From Cellulomonas sp. Leaf395 (lineage in GTDB: Bacteria > Actinomycetota > Actinomycetes > Actinomycetales > Cellulomonadaceae), in assembly GCF_001424125.1 (NCBI RefSeq), contig NZ_LMQI01000005.1, forward strand, positions 403,567 through 467,566: DNA of 64,000 nucleotides, in the 5' to 3' direction. Under the pieces are notes generated by a model. That model searched no databases. It was not told the origin of the DNA and worked only from the letters and a program-made list of their open reading frames with translations. A program made the position numbers and the translations under genes. The stretch's first letter is position 1. The number at the start of each line of letters is the position of its first letter. Below, in pieces: positions 7,345 through 16,874 of this stretch.

Positions 7345-8208
7345 ATGGCTGTCGTGATCTGGTCGAACGGTCGTCTGCACGGCCCCGAGGACCTTCTGCT
7401 GTCCGGTGTCGACCACGGGCTCACGGTCGGCGACGGCGTCTTCGAGACCTGCGCGGTGTACGACGGCACGGCGTTCGCGCTGACCCGCCACCTGCGCCGC
7501 CTGAAGCGGTCCGCGCTCGGTCTAGGGCTGTCCGCGCCCGACGAGGGCGCCGTCCGCGAGGGGGTCGCAGCGGTGCTCGCGGACGCAGGGCCCGACGTCG
7601 GTCGTCTGCGGATCACGCTCACGGGCGGTCCGGGCCCGCTGGGGTCGAACCGGTTCGCGCCCGAGGAGCAGCGGCAGAGCATCCTCGTGCTCGCCGGCCC
7701 TGGAGCACGGTCCGAGGTCTCGCGGGTGATCCGCGTGCCGTGGGTGCGCAACGAGCGGTCGTCGGTGGTCGGCCTGAAGACGACCTCCTATGCGGAGAAC
7801 GTCGTGGCTGTCTCGGAGGCGTACCGGCGGGGTGCCGACGAGGCCGTGCTGGCCAACACGGTCGGGGAGCTGTGCGAGGGCACCGCGTCGAACGTGTTCG
7901 TCGAGCGGGACGGCGTGCTGGTGACTCCGCCGCTGTCCAGCGGCTGCCTCGCCGGCATCACCCGGGAGCTGCTGCTGGAGTGGTCTGCGGCCGCAGGTCT
8001 CCCCGTCCGCGAGGCTGCACCGGGGGAGCTCCGGTACGAGGTGCTCGACGACGTGGCCAACGGGTCGGCGCACCTGATGCTCACCGGTTCCATCCGCAAC
8101 GTCTCGCCGGTGGTCGGCCTCGACGGCCTCGACATCGACGCTGGGCCGCTCTCGCTGGAGGCGCAGCAGCTCTTCCAGGCGCGGCTGGCCGACGACCTCG
8201 ACCCGTGA
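7345..8208 (+). CDS. pabC: Aminodeoxychorismate lyase (class IV PLP enzyme)
   Basis: A 287-residue fold-type IV PLP protein. The lysine in GLKTTSYAENV (about residue 145) is the expected Schiff-base residue. VDHGLTVGDGVFET near the N-terminus and EGTASNVFVERDGVLVTPPLSSGCLAGITR are class IV signatures. Directly following pabB, it most likely removes pyruvate from aminodeoxychorismate to give p-aminobenzoate. Branched-chain or D-amino-acid aminotransferase activity cannot be excluded from sequence, but the operon favours PabC. Confidence 0.85.
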   Translation: MAVVIWSNGRLHGPEDLLLSGVDHGLTVGDGVFETCAVYDGTAFALTRHLRRLKRSALGLGLSAPDEGAVREGVAAVLADAGPDVGRLRITLTGGPGPLGSNRFAPEEQRQSILVLAGPGARSEVSRVIRVPWVRNERSSVVGLKTTSYAENVVAVSEAYRRGADEAVLANTVGELCEGTASNVFVERDGVLVTPPLSSGCLAGITRELLLEWSAAAGLPVREAAPGELRYEVLDDVANGSAHLMLTGSIRNVSPVVGLDGLDIDAGPLSLEAQQLFQARLADDLDP

Positions 8209-8216
8209 CAGACGAC

Positions 8217-8245
8217 GACCGGCCCCGCCCGAGGCGGAACCGGTC
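8217..8245. terminator. Terminator between pabC and the ssgA-like gene
   Basis: The hairpin GACCGG (8217-8222) / CCGGTC (8240-8245) has an additional inner GC stem. It separates the converging pabC and ssgA-like genes. Confidence 0.6.
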
Positions 8246-8259
8246 GCGTGGAGTGTGTG

Positions 8260-8688
8260 TCAGGCGGTCAGGAGAGCGGCGATGAGCGCCGTGATCTCGC
8301 CTTCCATCCGGTCGCTCTCGGTACCCAGCGGCACGAGTGCCTCGGTCCCGGCGAGGAATCGCTCGATGGGCTCGGTGGGAGCGGCCAGCAGCGCGCTGCC
8401 CTCGACTCCGCTGAGTGACACGAGCGTGTAGTCGGGGTCTTCGTCGCGCCACACCTGCACGTCACCGGTCCCGGCGGGTGCATCGGCCGTCGCGTCCATC
8501 CCCAGAGAGAGGAGCTCGCGGCCGATGAGCCAGGTCGACATGGTGTGCGGGCCGGTGAAGACCGCGCGTACCGTGTACGGATCGGTTGTCCTGAAGGAGA
8601 ACTCGGCGCTCACCGGGATGACGCTGGCGTCGGATCCGATGAGCTGCATGGCGACGACCTCGACGACGTCGTAAGTCGAGCTCGGCAT
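8260..8688 (-). CDS. SsgA-like sporulation/cell-division protein (SsgB type)
   Basis: A 142-residue protein of the SsgA-like family, known only from Actinobacteria, where SsgB recruits FtsZ during sporulation septation. Family features are the YTVRAVFTGPH strand, STWLIGRELL, the GTGDVQVW segment, a GVEGSALLAAP turn and a C-terminal helix starting IERFLAGTEALVPLGTE. The length matches the family (about 135-145). The start is supported by AGGAGG 5 nt upstream (8694-8699 on the minus strand). It is monocistronic. Non-sporulating relatives keep one such protein, presumably for division or septum placement. Confidence 0.85.
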   Translation of the reverse strand: MPSSTYDVVEVVAMQLIGSDASVIPVSAEFSFRTTDPYTVRAVFTGPHTMSTWLIGRELLSLGMDATADAPAGTGDVQVWRDEDPDYTLVSLSGVEGSALLAAPTEPIERFLAGTEALVPLGTESDRMEGEITALIAALLTA

Positions 8689-8987
8689 CGGGTCCTCCTG
8701 TTCGCAAGGGCTGGAGGTCCCATCATGGCAGGCCAGGTGCCGGATTGGACCGCTAGACGGCCTGAGTTCACCCGGAGGGGCGTGCCCCGAGTTGCCGGCG
8801 ACACGTGACGTAACCCGCCTTGTCGAGCGCCCGTCCCTTGACTTCGGCGCGATGACCTGCAGGGAACGCTGGAATGCCCGGTTCGGATTCTTGACCCGAC
8901 CCGGGTAGCATCCTCTTCGATGTCACCCGCGGGTGGTCGTCGCTCCCAGCACCAGGCGTGTCGCGGAGGGGTGACTCCGCGAACGAC

Positions 8988-9060
8988 GGGCGATTGGCTC
9001 AGTTGGTAGAGCGCCTCGTTCACACCGAGGAGGTCATCGGTTCGAGTCCGGTATCGCCCA
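8988..9060 (+). tRNA. tRNA-Val(CAC)
   Basis: A 73-nt cloverleaf: acceptor GGGCGAT/ATCGCCC with discriminator A, anticodon stem CCTCG/CGAGG around TTCACAC (anticodon CAC), and T-arm ATCGG-TTCGAGT-CCGGT. It lies in the 504-bp gap between the ssgA-like gene and thrS. Confidence 0.95.
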
Positions 9061-9067
9061 CTCGATC

Positions 9068-9100
9068 AGGAGGGGTCGGCCCCACGGGCCGGCCCCTCCT
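9068..9100 (+). terminator. Terminator of tRNA-Val(CAC)
   Basis: A 14-bp stem (AGGAGGGGTCGGCC with GGCCGGCCCCTCCT, one G-U pair) closes a 5-nt loop 7 bp after the tRNA. Confidence 0.75.
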
Positions 9101-9139
9101 GCCGTGCATATGGGGTCCGACATGCCGCGAGCCCGCCGG

Positions 9140-9145
9140 TAGCAT
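9140..9145 (+). promoter_or_regulatory. -10 element of thrS
   Basis: TAGCAT predicts a transcription start near 9152 and a 5' leader of about 40 nt. The leader carries a strong Shine-Dalgarno (AAGGAGGA, 9178-9185). No T-box structure fits in so short a leader. Confidence 0.5.
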
Positions 9146-9192
9146 CGAGTGGCTCGCCGCCAGGGCGAGCGGCCACGAAGGAGGATGTACCG

Positions 9193-11214
9193 GTGCCCGA
9201 GCTCATCACCCTCACCGTCGACGGGATCGCGACCACGGTGGAGCCGGGGACGACGGGTACCGACCTGTACTCCTCCCGGCGCGACGTCGTCGTCGTCCGC
9301 GTCGACGGCGAGCTGCGCGACCTGCACCTCCCGTTGGCCGCCGGCGATGATGGCGCAGTCGTGGAGGCTGTCACTCTCGACGAGCCCGACGGTCTCGCCG
9401 TGCTGCGGCACTCCGCGGCGCACGTGCTGGCGCAGGCCGTGCAGGAGATCAACCCGAAGGCACGCCTCGGCATCGGGCCGCCGATCACCGACGGCTTCTA
9501 CTACGACTTCGACGTCGACACCCCGTTCACCCCGGACGACCTCAAGGCGATCGAGAAGGTCATGGGCCGGATCGCCAAGGAGGGCCAGACCTTCCGCCGG
9601 TGGGACGTCACCGAGGACGAGGCTCGTGCCGAGCTGCGCGACGAGCCCTACAAGCTGGAGCTCATCGGCCTCAAGGGCGACCCGCAGGCCGCCGACGGCG
9701 CGTCGGTCGAGGTCGGCCTGGGCGGTCTGAGCATCTACCAGAACGTGCGTGGCGCAGGACGCGATAGCGAGCAGGTCGTCTGGCAGGACCTGTGCCGCGG
9801 CCCGCACGTGCCGAGCACCCGCCTGCTGGGCAACGCGTTCCAGCTGACCCGGTCGGCCGCCGCGTACTGGCGGGGGTCGGAGAAGAACCCGCAGCTCCAG
9901 CGCGTGTACGGCACCGCGTGGCCGACCAAGGACGAGCTGCGCGCCTACCTCGAGCGCATCGCCGAGGCGGAGCGCCGGGACCACCGCAAGCTGGGCAACG
10001 AGCTGGACCTGTTCTCCTTCCCGGAGGAGATCGGCTCCGGGCTGGCCGTGTTCCACCCCAAGGGCGGCATCATCCGCATGGAGATGGAGCACTACTCCCG
10101 TCGTCGGCACGTGGAGGCGGGGTACTCGTTCGTCAACACCCCGCACATCACCAAGGAGCAGCTCTTCCAGATCTCGGGGCACCTCGACTGGTACGCCGAC
10201 GGCATGTACCCGCCGATGGTGCTGGACGAGGAGCGCGACGCCGAGGGCCACGTCCGCAAGCAGGGGCAGAACTACTACCTCAAGCCGATGAACTGCCCGA
10301 TGCACAACCTGATCTTCGCGGCGCGCGGGCGGTCCTACCGGGAGCTGCCCCTGCGGCTGTTCGAGTTCGGCACCGTCTACCGGTACGAGAAGTCCGGCGT
10401 CGTGCACGGCATGACCCGCGCGCGCGGGTTCACCCAGGACGACGCGCACATCTACTGCACCCGCGAGCAGATGAAGGACGAGCTCACCAGCCTGCTGACC
10501 TTCGTCCTTGACCTGCTCAAAGACTACGGGCTCGACGACTTCTACCTGGAGCTGTCGACCAAGAACCCCGAGAAGTTCGTCGGATCCGACGCGGTCTGGG
10601 ACGAGGCGACCGAGACTTTGCGCCAGGTGGCCGAGGCGTCGGGTCTCGACCTGGTGCCCGACCCGGGCGGTGCCGCGTTCTACGGACCGAAGATCTCCGT
10701 GCAGGCCAAGGACGCGCTGGGCCGCACCTGGCAGATGTCCACCATCCAGCTCGACTTCAACCTGCCGGAGCGGTTCGAGCTCGAGTACACGGCACCCGAC
10801 GGCACCCGCCAGCGGCCCGTGATGATCCACCGTGCGCTCTTCGGGTCGATCGAGCGGTTCTTCGCCGTCCTCACCGAGCACTACGCCGGAGCGTTCCCTG
10901 CGTGGCTGGCGCCGGTGCAGGTGCTCGCGGTGCCGGTCGCGGAGCCGTTCGAGGGGTACCTGGACGACGTCGTGAGCCAGCTGCGGGCGCAGGGGATCCG
11001 GGCGGAGGTCGACCGGTCCGACGACCGGTTCGGCAAGAAGATCCGGAACGCGAGCACGCAGAAGATCCCGTTCGTGCTCATCGCCGGTGGCGAAGACGCC
11101 GAGGCCGGAGCCGTCTCGTTCCGCTACCGGGACGGGCGCCAGGACAACGGTGTGCCCGTCGCGGAGGCGATCGAGCGGATCGTCTCGGCGGTGCGCGACC
11201 GCGTGCAGGTCTGA
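9193..11214 (+). CDS. thrS: Threonyl-tRNA synthetase
   Basis: A 673-residue class II synthetase. The TGS domain (1-65) precedes the editing domain with HSAAHVLAQ (about 73, HxxxH zinc-type motif) and the catalytic core. [10 protein letters not shown] (about 366) carries the zinc-binding cysteine, then come [20 protein letters not shown] (motif 2) and a C-terminal anticodon-binding domain. Full length. It begins with GTG after AAGGAGGA. It heads the long run to pdxS, and the next gene starts 2 bp after its stop. Confidence 0.97.
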   Translation: MPELITLTVDGIATTVEPGTTGTDLYSSRRDVVVVRVDGELRDLHLPLAAGDDGAVVEAVTLDEPDGLAVLRHSAAHVLAQAVQEINPKARLGIGPPITDGFYYDFDVDTPFTPDDLKAIEKVMGRIAKEGQTFRRWDVTEDEARAELRDEPYKLELIGLKGDPQAADGASVEVGLGGLSIYQNVRGAGRDSEQVVWQDLCRGPHVPSTRLLGNAFQLTRSAAAYWRGSEKNPQLQRVYGTAWPTKDELRAYLERIAEAERRDHRKLGNELDLFSFPEEIGSGLAVFHPKGGIIRMEMEHYSRRRHVEAGYSFVNTPHITKEQLFQISGHLDWYADGMYPPMVLDEERDAEGHVRKQGQNYYLKPMNCPMHNLIFAARGRSYRELPLRLFEFGTVYRYEKSGVVHGMTRARGFTQDDAHIYCTREQMKDELTSLLTFVLDLLKDYGLDDFYLELSTKNPEKFVGSDAVWDEATETLRQVAEASGLDLVPDPGGAAFYGPKISVQAKDALGRTWQMSTIQLDFNLPERFELEYTAPDGTRQRPVMIHRALFGSIERFFAVLTEHYAGAFPAWLAPVQVLAVPVAEPFEGYLDDVVSQLRAQGIRAEVDRSDDRFGKKIRNASTQKIPFVLIAGGEDAEAGAVSFRYRDGRQDNGVPVAEAIERIVSAVRDRVQV

Positions 11215-11216
11215 CG

Positions 11217-11768
11217 GTGGCCGAGTCCGCCGACGACTTCGCGGGCGTTCCGGACGGCTTCCAGCGTCTCTGGACCCCGCACCGCATGGCGTACATCGGG
11301 GGACAAGACAAACCCGTCGACCGGGAGTCCGGGGACGGCTGCCCGTTCTGCCGCAGCCCCACGCTGAGCGACGAGGACGGCCTCATCGTGGCGAGGGGCG
11401 CGCTCGCGTACGTCGTGCTGAACCTGTACCCGTACAACTCGGGGCACCTGCTGGTCTGCCCGTACCGGCACGTCGCCGACTACACGGAGCTGACGGAGCC
11501 CGAGGTCGCCGAGGTCGCGGCGCTGACCCGCACCGCGATGACCGTCGTGCGGGAGGTGTCGGCGCCGCAGGGCTTCAACCTGGGCCTGAACCAGGGTGAC
11601 GTCGCCGGCGCAGGGATCGCGGCGCACCTCCACCAGCACGTCGTGCCCCGATGGTCCGGAGACTCGAACTTCCTGCCGATCGTCGGCCGCAGTCGCGCGC
11701 TCCCGGAACTCCTGGGCGACACGCGGGCACGGCTGGCGGCCGCCTGGCCGACCGAAGCGAAAGGATGA
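11217..11768 (+). CDS. HIT family protein (AP4A phosphorylase-like)
   Basis: A 183-residue histidine-triad nucleotide-binding protein. HLHQHVVPRW (about residue 136) is the catalytic triad motif, and CPFCRSP near residue 42 is a probable zinc site. In mycobacteria the homologous gene at the head of the PI/PIM cluster (Rv2613c) is an AP4A phosphorylase. GTG 11217 starts 2 bp after thrS, and the next gene follows 7 bp after its stop. The role beside PI synthase is conserved but unexplained. Confidence 0.88.
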   Translation: MAESADDFAGVPDGFQRLWTPHRMAYIGGQDKPVDRESGDGCPFCRSPTLSDEDGLIVARGALAYVVLNLYPYNSGHLLVCPYRHVADYTELTEPEVAEVAALTRTAMTVVREVSAPQGFNLGLNQGDVAGAGIAAHLHQHVVPRWSGDSNFLPIVGRSRALPELLGDTRARLAAAWPTEAKG

Positions 11769-11775
11769 TCGGCTC

Positions 11776-12390
11776 GTGCTGAACGGACTGCGCGGTGCCA
11801 TGACGCGCTTCTTCACCCCCATCGCCAGGGTGCTCCTCCGGCTGGGCGTCTCGCCGGACGCGGTGACGATCGCGGGCACGCTCGTCGTCGTCGTCACGGC
11901 GCTGTGGGCGTTCCCGACAGGTCACCTCCTGCTGGGCACCCTCGTCATCGCCTTCTTCGTGCTCACGGACTCGCTCGACGGCGTGATGGCTCGCCAGGCC
12001 GGGACGTCGGGTCCGTGGGGAGCGTTCCTCGACTCGACGCTCGACCGTTTCGGGGACGCGGCCATCTTCGCCGGCCTCGTCCTGTGGTTCACCGCCGGCG
12101 GCGACGACCGCCTCAGCGCGATCCTCGCGCTGGCGTGCCTCGTGCTCGGCTCGATCGTGCCGTACGCGCGGGCCCGGGCGGAGGGTCTCGGCATGACCGC
12201 GTCGGGCGGGATCGCGGAGCGCGCCGACCGCCTCGCGCTCGTCCTGGTCGCGACCGCCGCCGTCGGGTTCGGGGCCCCGGACGTGGTCCTCACGGTCGTG
12301 CTCGGTCTCCTCGCCCTCGCGTCGACCGTGACCATCGTGCAGCGCATGACGAAGGTGCACCGGCAGGCCGTGACGCGGGTGACCGAGTGA
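11776..12390 (+). CDS. pgsA: Phosphatidylinositol phosphate synthase
   Basis: A 204-residue multi-spanning membrane enzyme of the CDP-alcohol phosphotransferase family. The signature DG-x2-AR-x8-G-x3-D-x3-D is complete (DGVMARQAG, then GAFLDSTLD, about residues 65-90). In Actinobacteria the member at this place joins CDP-diacylglycerol and inositol-1-phosphate, the first step to PI and PIMs. GTG 11776 follows AAAGGA. Its stop overlaps the patA start by 4 bases. Confidence 0.9.
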   Translation: MLNGLRGAMTRFFTPIARVLLRLGVSPDAVTIAGTLVVVVTALWAFPTGHLLLGTLVIAFFVLTDSLDGVMARQAGTSGPWGAFLDSTLDRFGDAAIFAGLVLWFTAGGDDRLSAILALACLVLGSIVPYARARAEGLGMTASGGIAERADRLALVLVATAAVGFGAPDVVLTVVLGLLALASTVTIVQRMTKVHRQAVTRVTE

Positions 12391-13349
12391 AGGTGGACGT
12401 CGCGCGGGCCTTCGCCCTCGCCTGGAAGGTGGCCGGACACCTACCCGGCCCGGTGCTGCGCGCGCTGTGCGACGGAGCAGCCGATGCCGTGTGGCTGCGC
12501 CACGGTGGCGGGGTCCGGCAGCTGGAGAAGAACCTCGCGCGGGTCCGTCCCGAGCTGGACGACCGAGCGCTGCGCCGGCTGAGTCGCGCGGGCATGCGCT
12601 CCTACATGCGGTACTTCGGTGAGTCGTTCGCCCTTGCGACGATGTCCCGTGAGCAGATCGACGCGCGCGTGCGCGCGGTCGGCATGGAGAACCTGCGGCG
12701 CTTCACGGACCAGGGCCAGGCGGTGATCCTCGCCGTCGGCCACACCGGGAACTGGGACCTCGCCGGGGCGTACTGCACCCGGGAGATCGCGCCCGTCACC
12801 ACCGTGGCGGAACGGCTCGAGCCGGAGGAGCTCTTCCAGGAGTTCGTCGCGTTCCGGGAGAGCATCGGGATCACCATCTTCCCGCTGACCGGCGGCGGCG
12901 ACGTGTTCCGGGGGCTGGTCCGTGCGGCGCGCGGAGGTGCAGCCCTCCTTCCGCTGCTGGCGGACCGCGACCTCACGTCCAAAGGCCTCGAGGTCGACCT
13001 GTTCGGGCACCGGGCCAGGGTCGCGGCGGGCCCGGCCGCGCTGGCGGTCACGACGGGTGCACCGCTGGTGACCACCGTCATCTACTACGAGCGGCTCCGG
13101 GGCGCTCAGCGCCGGGCAGCCGGCTCGCCGTGGGGGATCGTCATCCAGTTCAACAAGGCGATCGAGATGCCGGCGGACCTGCCTCGCGCCGACCGGGTAC
13201 GAGCGTTGACCCAGGCGTGGGTCGACGAGTTCGCCGCGGGTGTCCGGCAGCGACCGCAGGACTGGCACATGCTCCAGAAGGTGTTCGTCGAGGACCTCGA
13301 CCCGGAGCGCTACGCCGCCACGGTCGCGGCCCAGGCGGCTGCCGGATGA
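12387..13349 (+). CDS. patA: Phosphatidylinositol mannoside acyltransferase
   Basis: A 320-residue member of the LpxL/HtrB-like lysophospholipid acyltransferase family. The catalytic motif AVGHTGNWD (H-x4-D type, about residue 114) is present, and LLADRDLTSKGLEVDLFG is the second conserved block. In mycobacteria PatA acylates the mannose of PIM1 and PIM2 on the inner membrane face. The overlapping position between pgsA and pimA supports that role here. GTG start (GTGA overlap). Confidence 0.88.
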   Translation: MKVDVARAFALAWKVAGHLPGPVLRALCDGAADAVWLRHGGGVRQLEKNLARVRPELDDRALRRLSRAGMRSYMRYFGESFALATMSREQIDARVRAVGMENLRRFTDQGQAVILAVGHTGNWDLAGAYCTREIAPVTTVAERLEPEELFQEFVAFRESIGITIFPLTGGGDVFRGLVRAARGGAALLPLLADRDLTSKGLEVDLFGHRARVAAGPAALAVTTGAPLVTTVIYYERLRGAQRRAAGSPWGIVIQFNKAIEMPADLPRADRVRALTQAWVDEFAAGVRQRPQDWHMLQKVFVEDLDPERYAATVAAQAAAG

Positions 13350-14572
13350 CCCCGCGTCGCGCGGAGCGCACCCTTCGGGTCGGCATCGTGTGCCCGTACT
13401 CGTACGACGTCCCCGGTGGCGTCCAGTTCCACGTGCGGGACCTGGCGGAGGCGCTGATCGCGCGCGGGCACACCGTCTCCGTCCTGGCCCCGGCCGACGA
13501 CGACACCCCGATCCCCGAGTACATGACCGCCGCCGGGCGTGCGATCCCTGTGCGGTACAACGGCGCGGTCGCACGCATGACCTTCGGACCGGTGACCGCG
13601 GCTCGCGTGCGCAAGTGGCTCGCGGCGGGGGAGTTCGACGTGCTGCACCTGCACGAGCCCGTCACCCCGAGCCTCGGCATGCTGGCGCTGTGGATCGCCG
13701 ACGGACCCATCGTCGCGACGTTCCACACCGCCCTCATCCGGTCCCGCCCGCTCCAGATGGCCTACCCCTTGGTGCGGCAGTCGCTGGAGAAGATCTCCGC
13801 CCGGATCGCCGTGTCGGAGGACGCCCGGCGCACGCTCGTCGAGCACATGGGCGGCGACGCGGTCGTCATCCCGAACGGCGTGTACGTCGACGCGTTCACC
13901 GCTGCGCAGCCGGACCCTCGCTGGACCGGCACGCCCGAGCGCCCGACGATCGCGTTCCTCGGGCGTCTCGACGAGGAGCGCAAGGGCCTGCCCGTCCTGC
14001 TGGACGCGGTGCCGCGCGTGCTGGCCGAGATCCCCGGAGCGCGGTTCCTCGTCGCCGGCCGCGGCGAGACCGGGCCGGACGAGGTCCGTGAGCTGCTGGG
14101 CGACGAGGCGGCGGCCGCCGTCGAGTTCCTCGGCGGGATCTCCGACGACGACAAGGCCAACCTGCTGGCGTCGGTCGACGTGTACTGCGGCCCGCAGACC
14201 GGCGGCGAGAGCTTCGGCATCGTGCTCGTCGAGGCGATGAGTGCCGGCGCGACGGTCGTCGCGAGCGACCTCGGCGCCTTCTCGCGCGTCCTCGACGACG
14301 GTGCCGCCGGTGTCCTGTTCCACACCGGCGACAGCGCGGACCTGGCGACGACGCTGGTCCGTGTGCTGCGCGACCCGGACCTGCGGGCGCGGGTCTCCGC
14401 ACACGCGCTCGAGGTGGTGCGGCAGTACGACTGGGCGACGGTCACCGACCAGGTCCTCGCCGTCTACGAGATGGTCGTCGCCGGCCGGGACGCGCCGGTC
14501 GGCGAGGATCCGTCGTCGGTCCGCGGTGCTCGGCTGCTCGAGCTGCGCCGCGGTCGTGGTGAGTCCCGATGA
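13346..14572 (+). CDS. pimA: Phosphatidylinositol alpha-mannosyltransferase
   Basis: A 408-residue GT-B, family GT4 glycosyltransferase. YSYDVPGGVQFHVRDLAEAL is the N-terminal substrate-binding loop. LGRLDEERKGLPVLLDA and ESFGIVLVEAMSAGATVV (EX7E motif) are the GDP-mannose-binding C-terminal motifs. It adds the first mannose to PI. ATG overlaps the patA stop, and the next gene overlaps its stop. The length matches mycobacterial PimA plus a short C-terminal extension. Confidence 0.92.
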   Translation: MTPRRAERTLRVGIVCPYSYDVPGGVQFHVRDLAEALIARGHTVSVLAPADDDTPIPEYMTAAGRAIPVRYNGAVARMTFGPVTAARVRKWLAAGEFDVLHLHEPVTPSLGMLALWIADGPIVATFHTALIRSRPLQMAYPLVRQSLEKISARIAVSEDARRTLVEHMGGDAVVIPNGVYVDAFTAAQPDPRWTGTPERPTIAFLGRLDEERKGLPVLLDAVPRVLAEIPGARFLVAGRGETGPDEVRELLGDEAAAAVEFLGGISDDDKANLLASVDVYCGPQTGGESFGIVLVEAMSAGATVVASDLGAFSRVLDDGAAGVLFHTGDSADLATTLVRVLRDPDLRARVSAHALEVVRQYDWATVTDQVLAVYEMVVAGRDAPVGEDPSSVRGARLLELRRGRGESR

Positions 14573-15225
14573 GATGGTCGGAGATCACGGTCTACGTGAC
14601 GATCGTGCTGGCGCTCGCCCTGTGGTGGGTGTGGGTCGCCGCGTCGCGGCTCGACCGGCTGCACCGCAAGGTCGGCACCTCCCGTGCGGTCCTCGATGCT
14701 CAGCTGGTGCGCCGGGCAACGGCGGCTGCCGAGCTGGCGACGTCCGGCCTGCTGGACCCGGTGAGCTCGGTGCTGGTCGGGGAGGCGGCGTGGGCCGCGC
14801 TGTCGACGGGGGCGAGCGAGCTGCCGGCCGACCTCCTCGTCCTCGTGGGTCCCGACGACGTGCCCGCGGGAGGAGCCGCGCTCCTGGCGGTCGACCGCGG
14901 GCGCATCGAGAGCGAGCTCTCGGCGACGCTGCGCGAGGCGCTGGACGACCCTGACGAGGTGGCCGCCCTGCGCGCGGACCCTGCGGGCGACGAGCTGGTC
15001 GACCTGCTCGCGTCCGCCTGGTACCGCGTGCAGCTGGCCCGCCGTTTCCACAACGAGGCGGTCGCCCAGACGTCCCGCGCGCGACGCGGTCCGCTCGTCC
15101 GCCTGCTGCGTCTCGCGGGGCACGCCCCGGAGCCTCGCAGCCTCGAGCTGGACGACGCGTGGCCGGAGAACCTCGGCCGGCCCGGCACGCGTCGCGGGTC
15201 GGGCCAGAGCACTCCGCCCGGCTGA
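14569..15225 (+). CDS. LemA-like single-pass membrane protein
   Basis: A 218-residue protein with one N-terminal membrane helix (residues 7-27, [21 protein letters not shown]), then a predicted alpha-helical domain. [20 protein letters not shown] and [11 protein letters not shown] near the C-terminus resemble the LemA pattern (helix with N-x-A, then the basic segment and L-x-G). The start overlaps pimA (ATGA), so it is translationally coupled to PIM synthesis. Function unknown. Confidence 0.7.
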   Translation: MRWSEITVYVTIVLALALWWVWVAASRLDRLHRKVGTSRAVLDAQLVRRATAAAELATSGLLDPVSSVLVGEAAWAALSTGASELPADLLVLVGPDDVPAGGAALLAVDRGRIESELSATLREALDDPDEVAALRADPAGDELVDLLASAWYRVQLARRFHNEAVAQTSRARRGPLVRLLRLAGHAPEPRSLELDDAWPENLGRPGTRRGSGQSTPPG

Positions 15226-15229
15226 GACG

Positions 15230-15249
15230 GCGCCCGGGATCCCGGGCGC
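15230..15249. terminator. Terminator of the PI/PIM operon
   Basis: A perfect 20-bp palindrome, GCGCCCGGGATCCCGGGCGC, lies 4 bp after the stop of the LemA-like gene. It can form an 8-bp GC stem with a 4-nt loop. Confidence 0.65.
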
Positions 15250-15256
15250 GACGGAC

Positions 15257-15262
15257 TACGAT
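15257..15262 (+). promoter_or_regulatory. -10 element of pdxS
   Basis: TACGAT lies just after the terminator palindrome and predicts a start near 15269, a leader of about 55 nt. No convincing -35 box. Confidence 0.4.
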
Positions 15263-15323
15263 TGACCGATCCGGCCGTCGAGGCGGCCGTCCCCACACCG
15301 CACGAGGATCTGCGAGGCTCGAC

Positions 15324-16247
15324 GTGACCAGCGAGAACAGCCAGCCCACCACCGCGACGCACGCCGGCGTCATCGGCACCGCCCGCGTGAAGCGGGGGAT
15401 GGCGGAGATGCTCAAGGGCGGAGTCATCATGGACGTCGTCAACGCGGAGCAGGCGAAGATCGCCGAGGACGCCGGCGCGGTCGCCGTCATGGCGCTCGAG
15501 CGGGTCCCCGCCGACATCCGGGCCCAGGGTGGCGTCGCGCGCATGAGCGACCCCGACCTCATCGACGGCATCATCGAGGCCGTCTCCATCCCTGTCATGG
15601 CGAAGGCCCGCATCGGGCACTTCGTCGAGGCGCAGGTGCTCCAGTCGCTGGGTGTCGACTACGTCGACGAGTCCGAGGTGCTGACGCCCGCGGACTACGA
15701 GCACCACATCGACAAGTGGGCCTTCACGGTCCCCTTCGTCTGCGGTGCCACCAACCTGGGCGAGGCCCTGCGCCGCATCACCGAGGGTGCGGCGATGATC
15801 CGCTCCAAGGGCGAGGCCGGCACGGGTGACGTCTCCAACGCCACGACGCACATGCGCACCCTGCGTGACCAGATCCGTCGCCTCACGTCTCTGCCGGAGG
15901 ACGAGCTGTTCGTCGCCGCCAAGGAGCTCCAGGCGCCGTACGACCTGGTCAAGGAGGTCGCCCAGGCCGGCAAGCTCCCGGTCGTGCTGTTCACCGCCGG
16001 CGGCATCGCGACGCCCTCGGACGCCGCGATGATGATGCAGCTCGGTGCCGAGGGCGTGTTCGTCGGCTCCGGGATCTTCAAGTCGGGCAACCCGGCCGAG
16101 CGTGCCGCCGCGATCGTCAAGGCGACCACGTTCTTCGACGACCCGGACGTCATCGCCAAGGTCTCGCGCGGTCTGGGGGAGGCCATGGTCGGCATCAACG
16201 TCGAGGACGTCCCGGAGCCCCACCGTCTCGCTGAGCGCGGCTGGTGA
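15324..16247 (+). CDS. pdxS: Pyridoxal 5'-phosphate synthase subunit PdxS
   Basis: A 307-residue TIM-barrel synthase that condenses ribose 5-phosphate, glyceraldehyde 3-phosphate and ammonia to [12 protein letters not shown] (lysine about residue 93, R5P imine), [14 protein letters not shown] and the [11 protein letters not shown] phosphate-binding loop are intact. GTG 15324 is the natural start. It works with the glutaminase PdxT, encoded 1.9 kb downstream beyond a NUDIX gene and a divergent kynU. The stop overlaps the NUDIX start (GTGA). Confidence 0.96.
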   Translation: MTSENSQPTTATHAGVIGTARVKRGMAEMLKGGVIMDVVNAEQAKIAEDAGAVAVMALERVPADIRAQGGVARMSDPDLIDGIIEAVSIPVMAKARIGHFVEAQVLQSLGVDYVDESEVLTPADYEHHIDKWAFTVPFVCGATNLGEALRRITEGAAMIRSKGEAGTGDVSNATTHMRTLRDQIRRLTSLPEDELFVAAKELQAPYDLVKEVAQAGKLPVVLFTAGGIATPSDAAMMMQLGAEGVFVGSGIFKSGNPAERAAAIVKATTFFDDPDVIAKVSRGLGEAMVGINVEDVPEPHRLAERGW

Positions 16248-16873
16248 CTCAGCATCACGCCACGCCGGAGGCCGCGGACGAGTCGTCCGCGGCCTCTGCC
16301 GTCCCCTCCCGGTCGAGCGCCCACGGCGGCGGCCCGGTGCACGGTCTCGGTCCGGAGTGGCGCCGGGGTGACGACGGCCTGCTCTTCCGGGAGGCCGCGC
16401 GCGTGATCCTGCTCGACGAGGACGACCGGGTGCTGCTCATCCGCGGCCACGACGTGGACCAGCCCGACCGCAGCTGGTGGTTCACGGTCGGCGGCGGCAT
16501 CGACGACGGGGAGGACCCCCTGTCGGCGGCCGTCCGTGAGGTCCGAGAGGAGACCGGCATCACCCTCGTCGCCTCCGACCTCGTGGGTCCCGTGTTCACC
16601 CGGTCGGCGATCTTCGACTTCTACGCCGAGCACTGCCGGCAGGACGAGACCCTCTACCTCGCGCGCGTGCCCGCGACCTCGTTCGGCGTCGTCGACCGCG
16701 GCGGATGGACGGACCTTGAGCTCGACGTCATCGACGAGCTGCGCTGGTGGTCCCTCGACGACCTCGACCGGGTGGACATCGAGGTGTTCCCCGAGCGTCT
16801 CGTCGACCTCGTCCGCGGCCTGCTCCCGGTGTGGGACGGCGAGACACGGCACCTCGGGCTCGTCCGCGAGTAG
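16244..16873 (+). CDS. NUDIX hydrolase
   Basis: A 209-residue protein with a complete Nudix box ([10 protein letters not shown], then [13 protein letters not shown]-x5-E-x7-REU-x-EE-x-GU, about residues 83-106). The substrate is unknown. A short disordered Ser/Ala-rich N-terminus precedes the domain. GTG start, overlapping pdxS by 4 bases. Its 3' end is 1 bp from that of the convergent kynU. In mycobacteria a NUDIX protein also sits in this PIM-pdx neighbourhood. Confidence 0.88.
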   Translation: MTQHHATPEAADESSAASAVPSRSSAHGGGPVHGLGPEWRRGDDGLLFREAARVILLDEDDRVLLIRGHDVDQPDRSWWFTVGGGIDDGEDPLSAAVREVREETGITLVASDLVGPVFTRSAIFDFYAEHCRQDETLYLARVPATSFGVVDRGGWTDLELDVIDELRWWSLDDLDRVDIEVFPERLVDLVRGLLPVWDGETRHLGLVRE

Positions 16874-16874
16874 C

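Noticed and set aside
9146..9192. T-box riboswitch in front of thrS
   Set aside because: The predicted leader is about 40 nt, far too short for a specifier loop, T-box bulge and terminator; no such sequences are visible.
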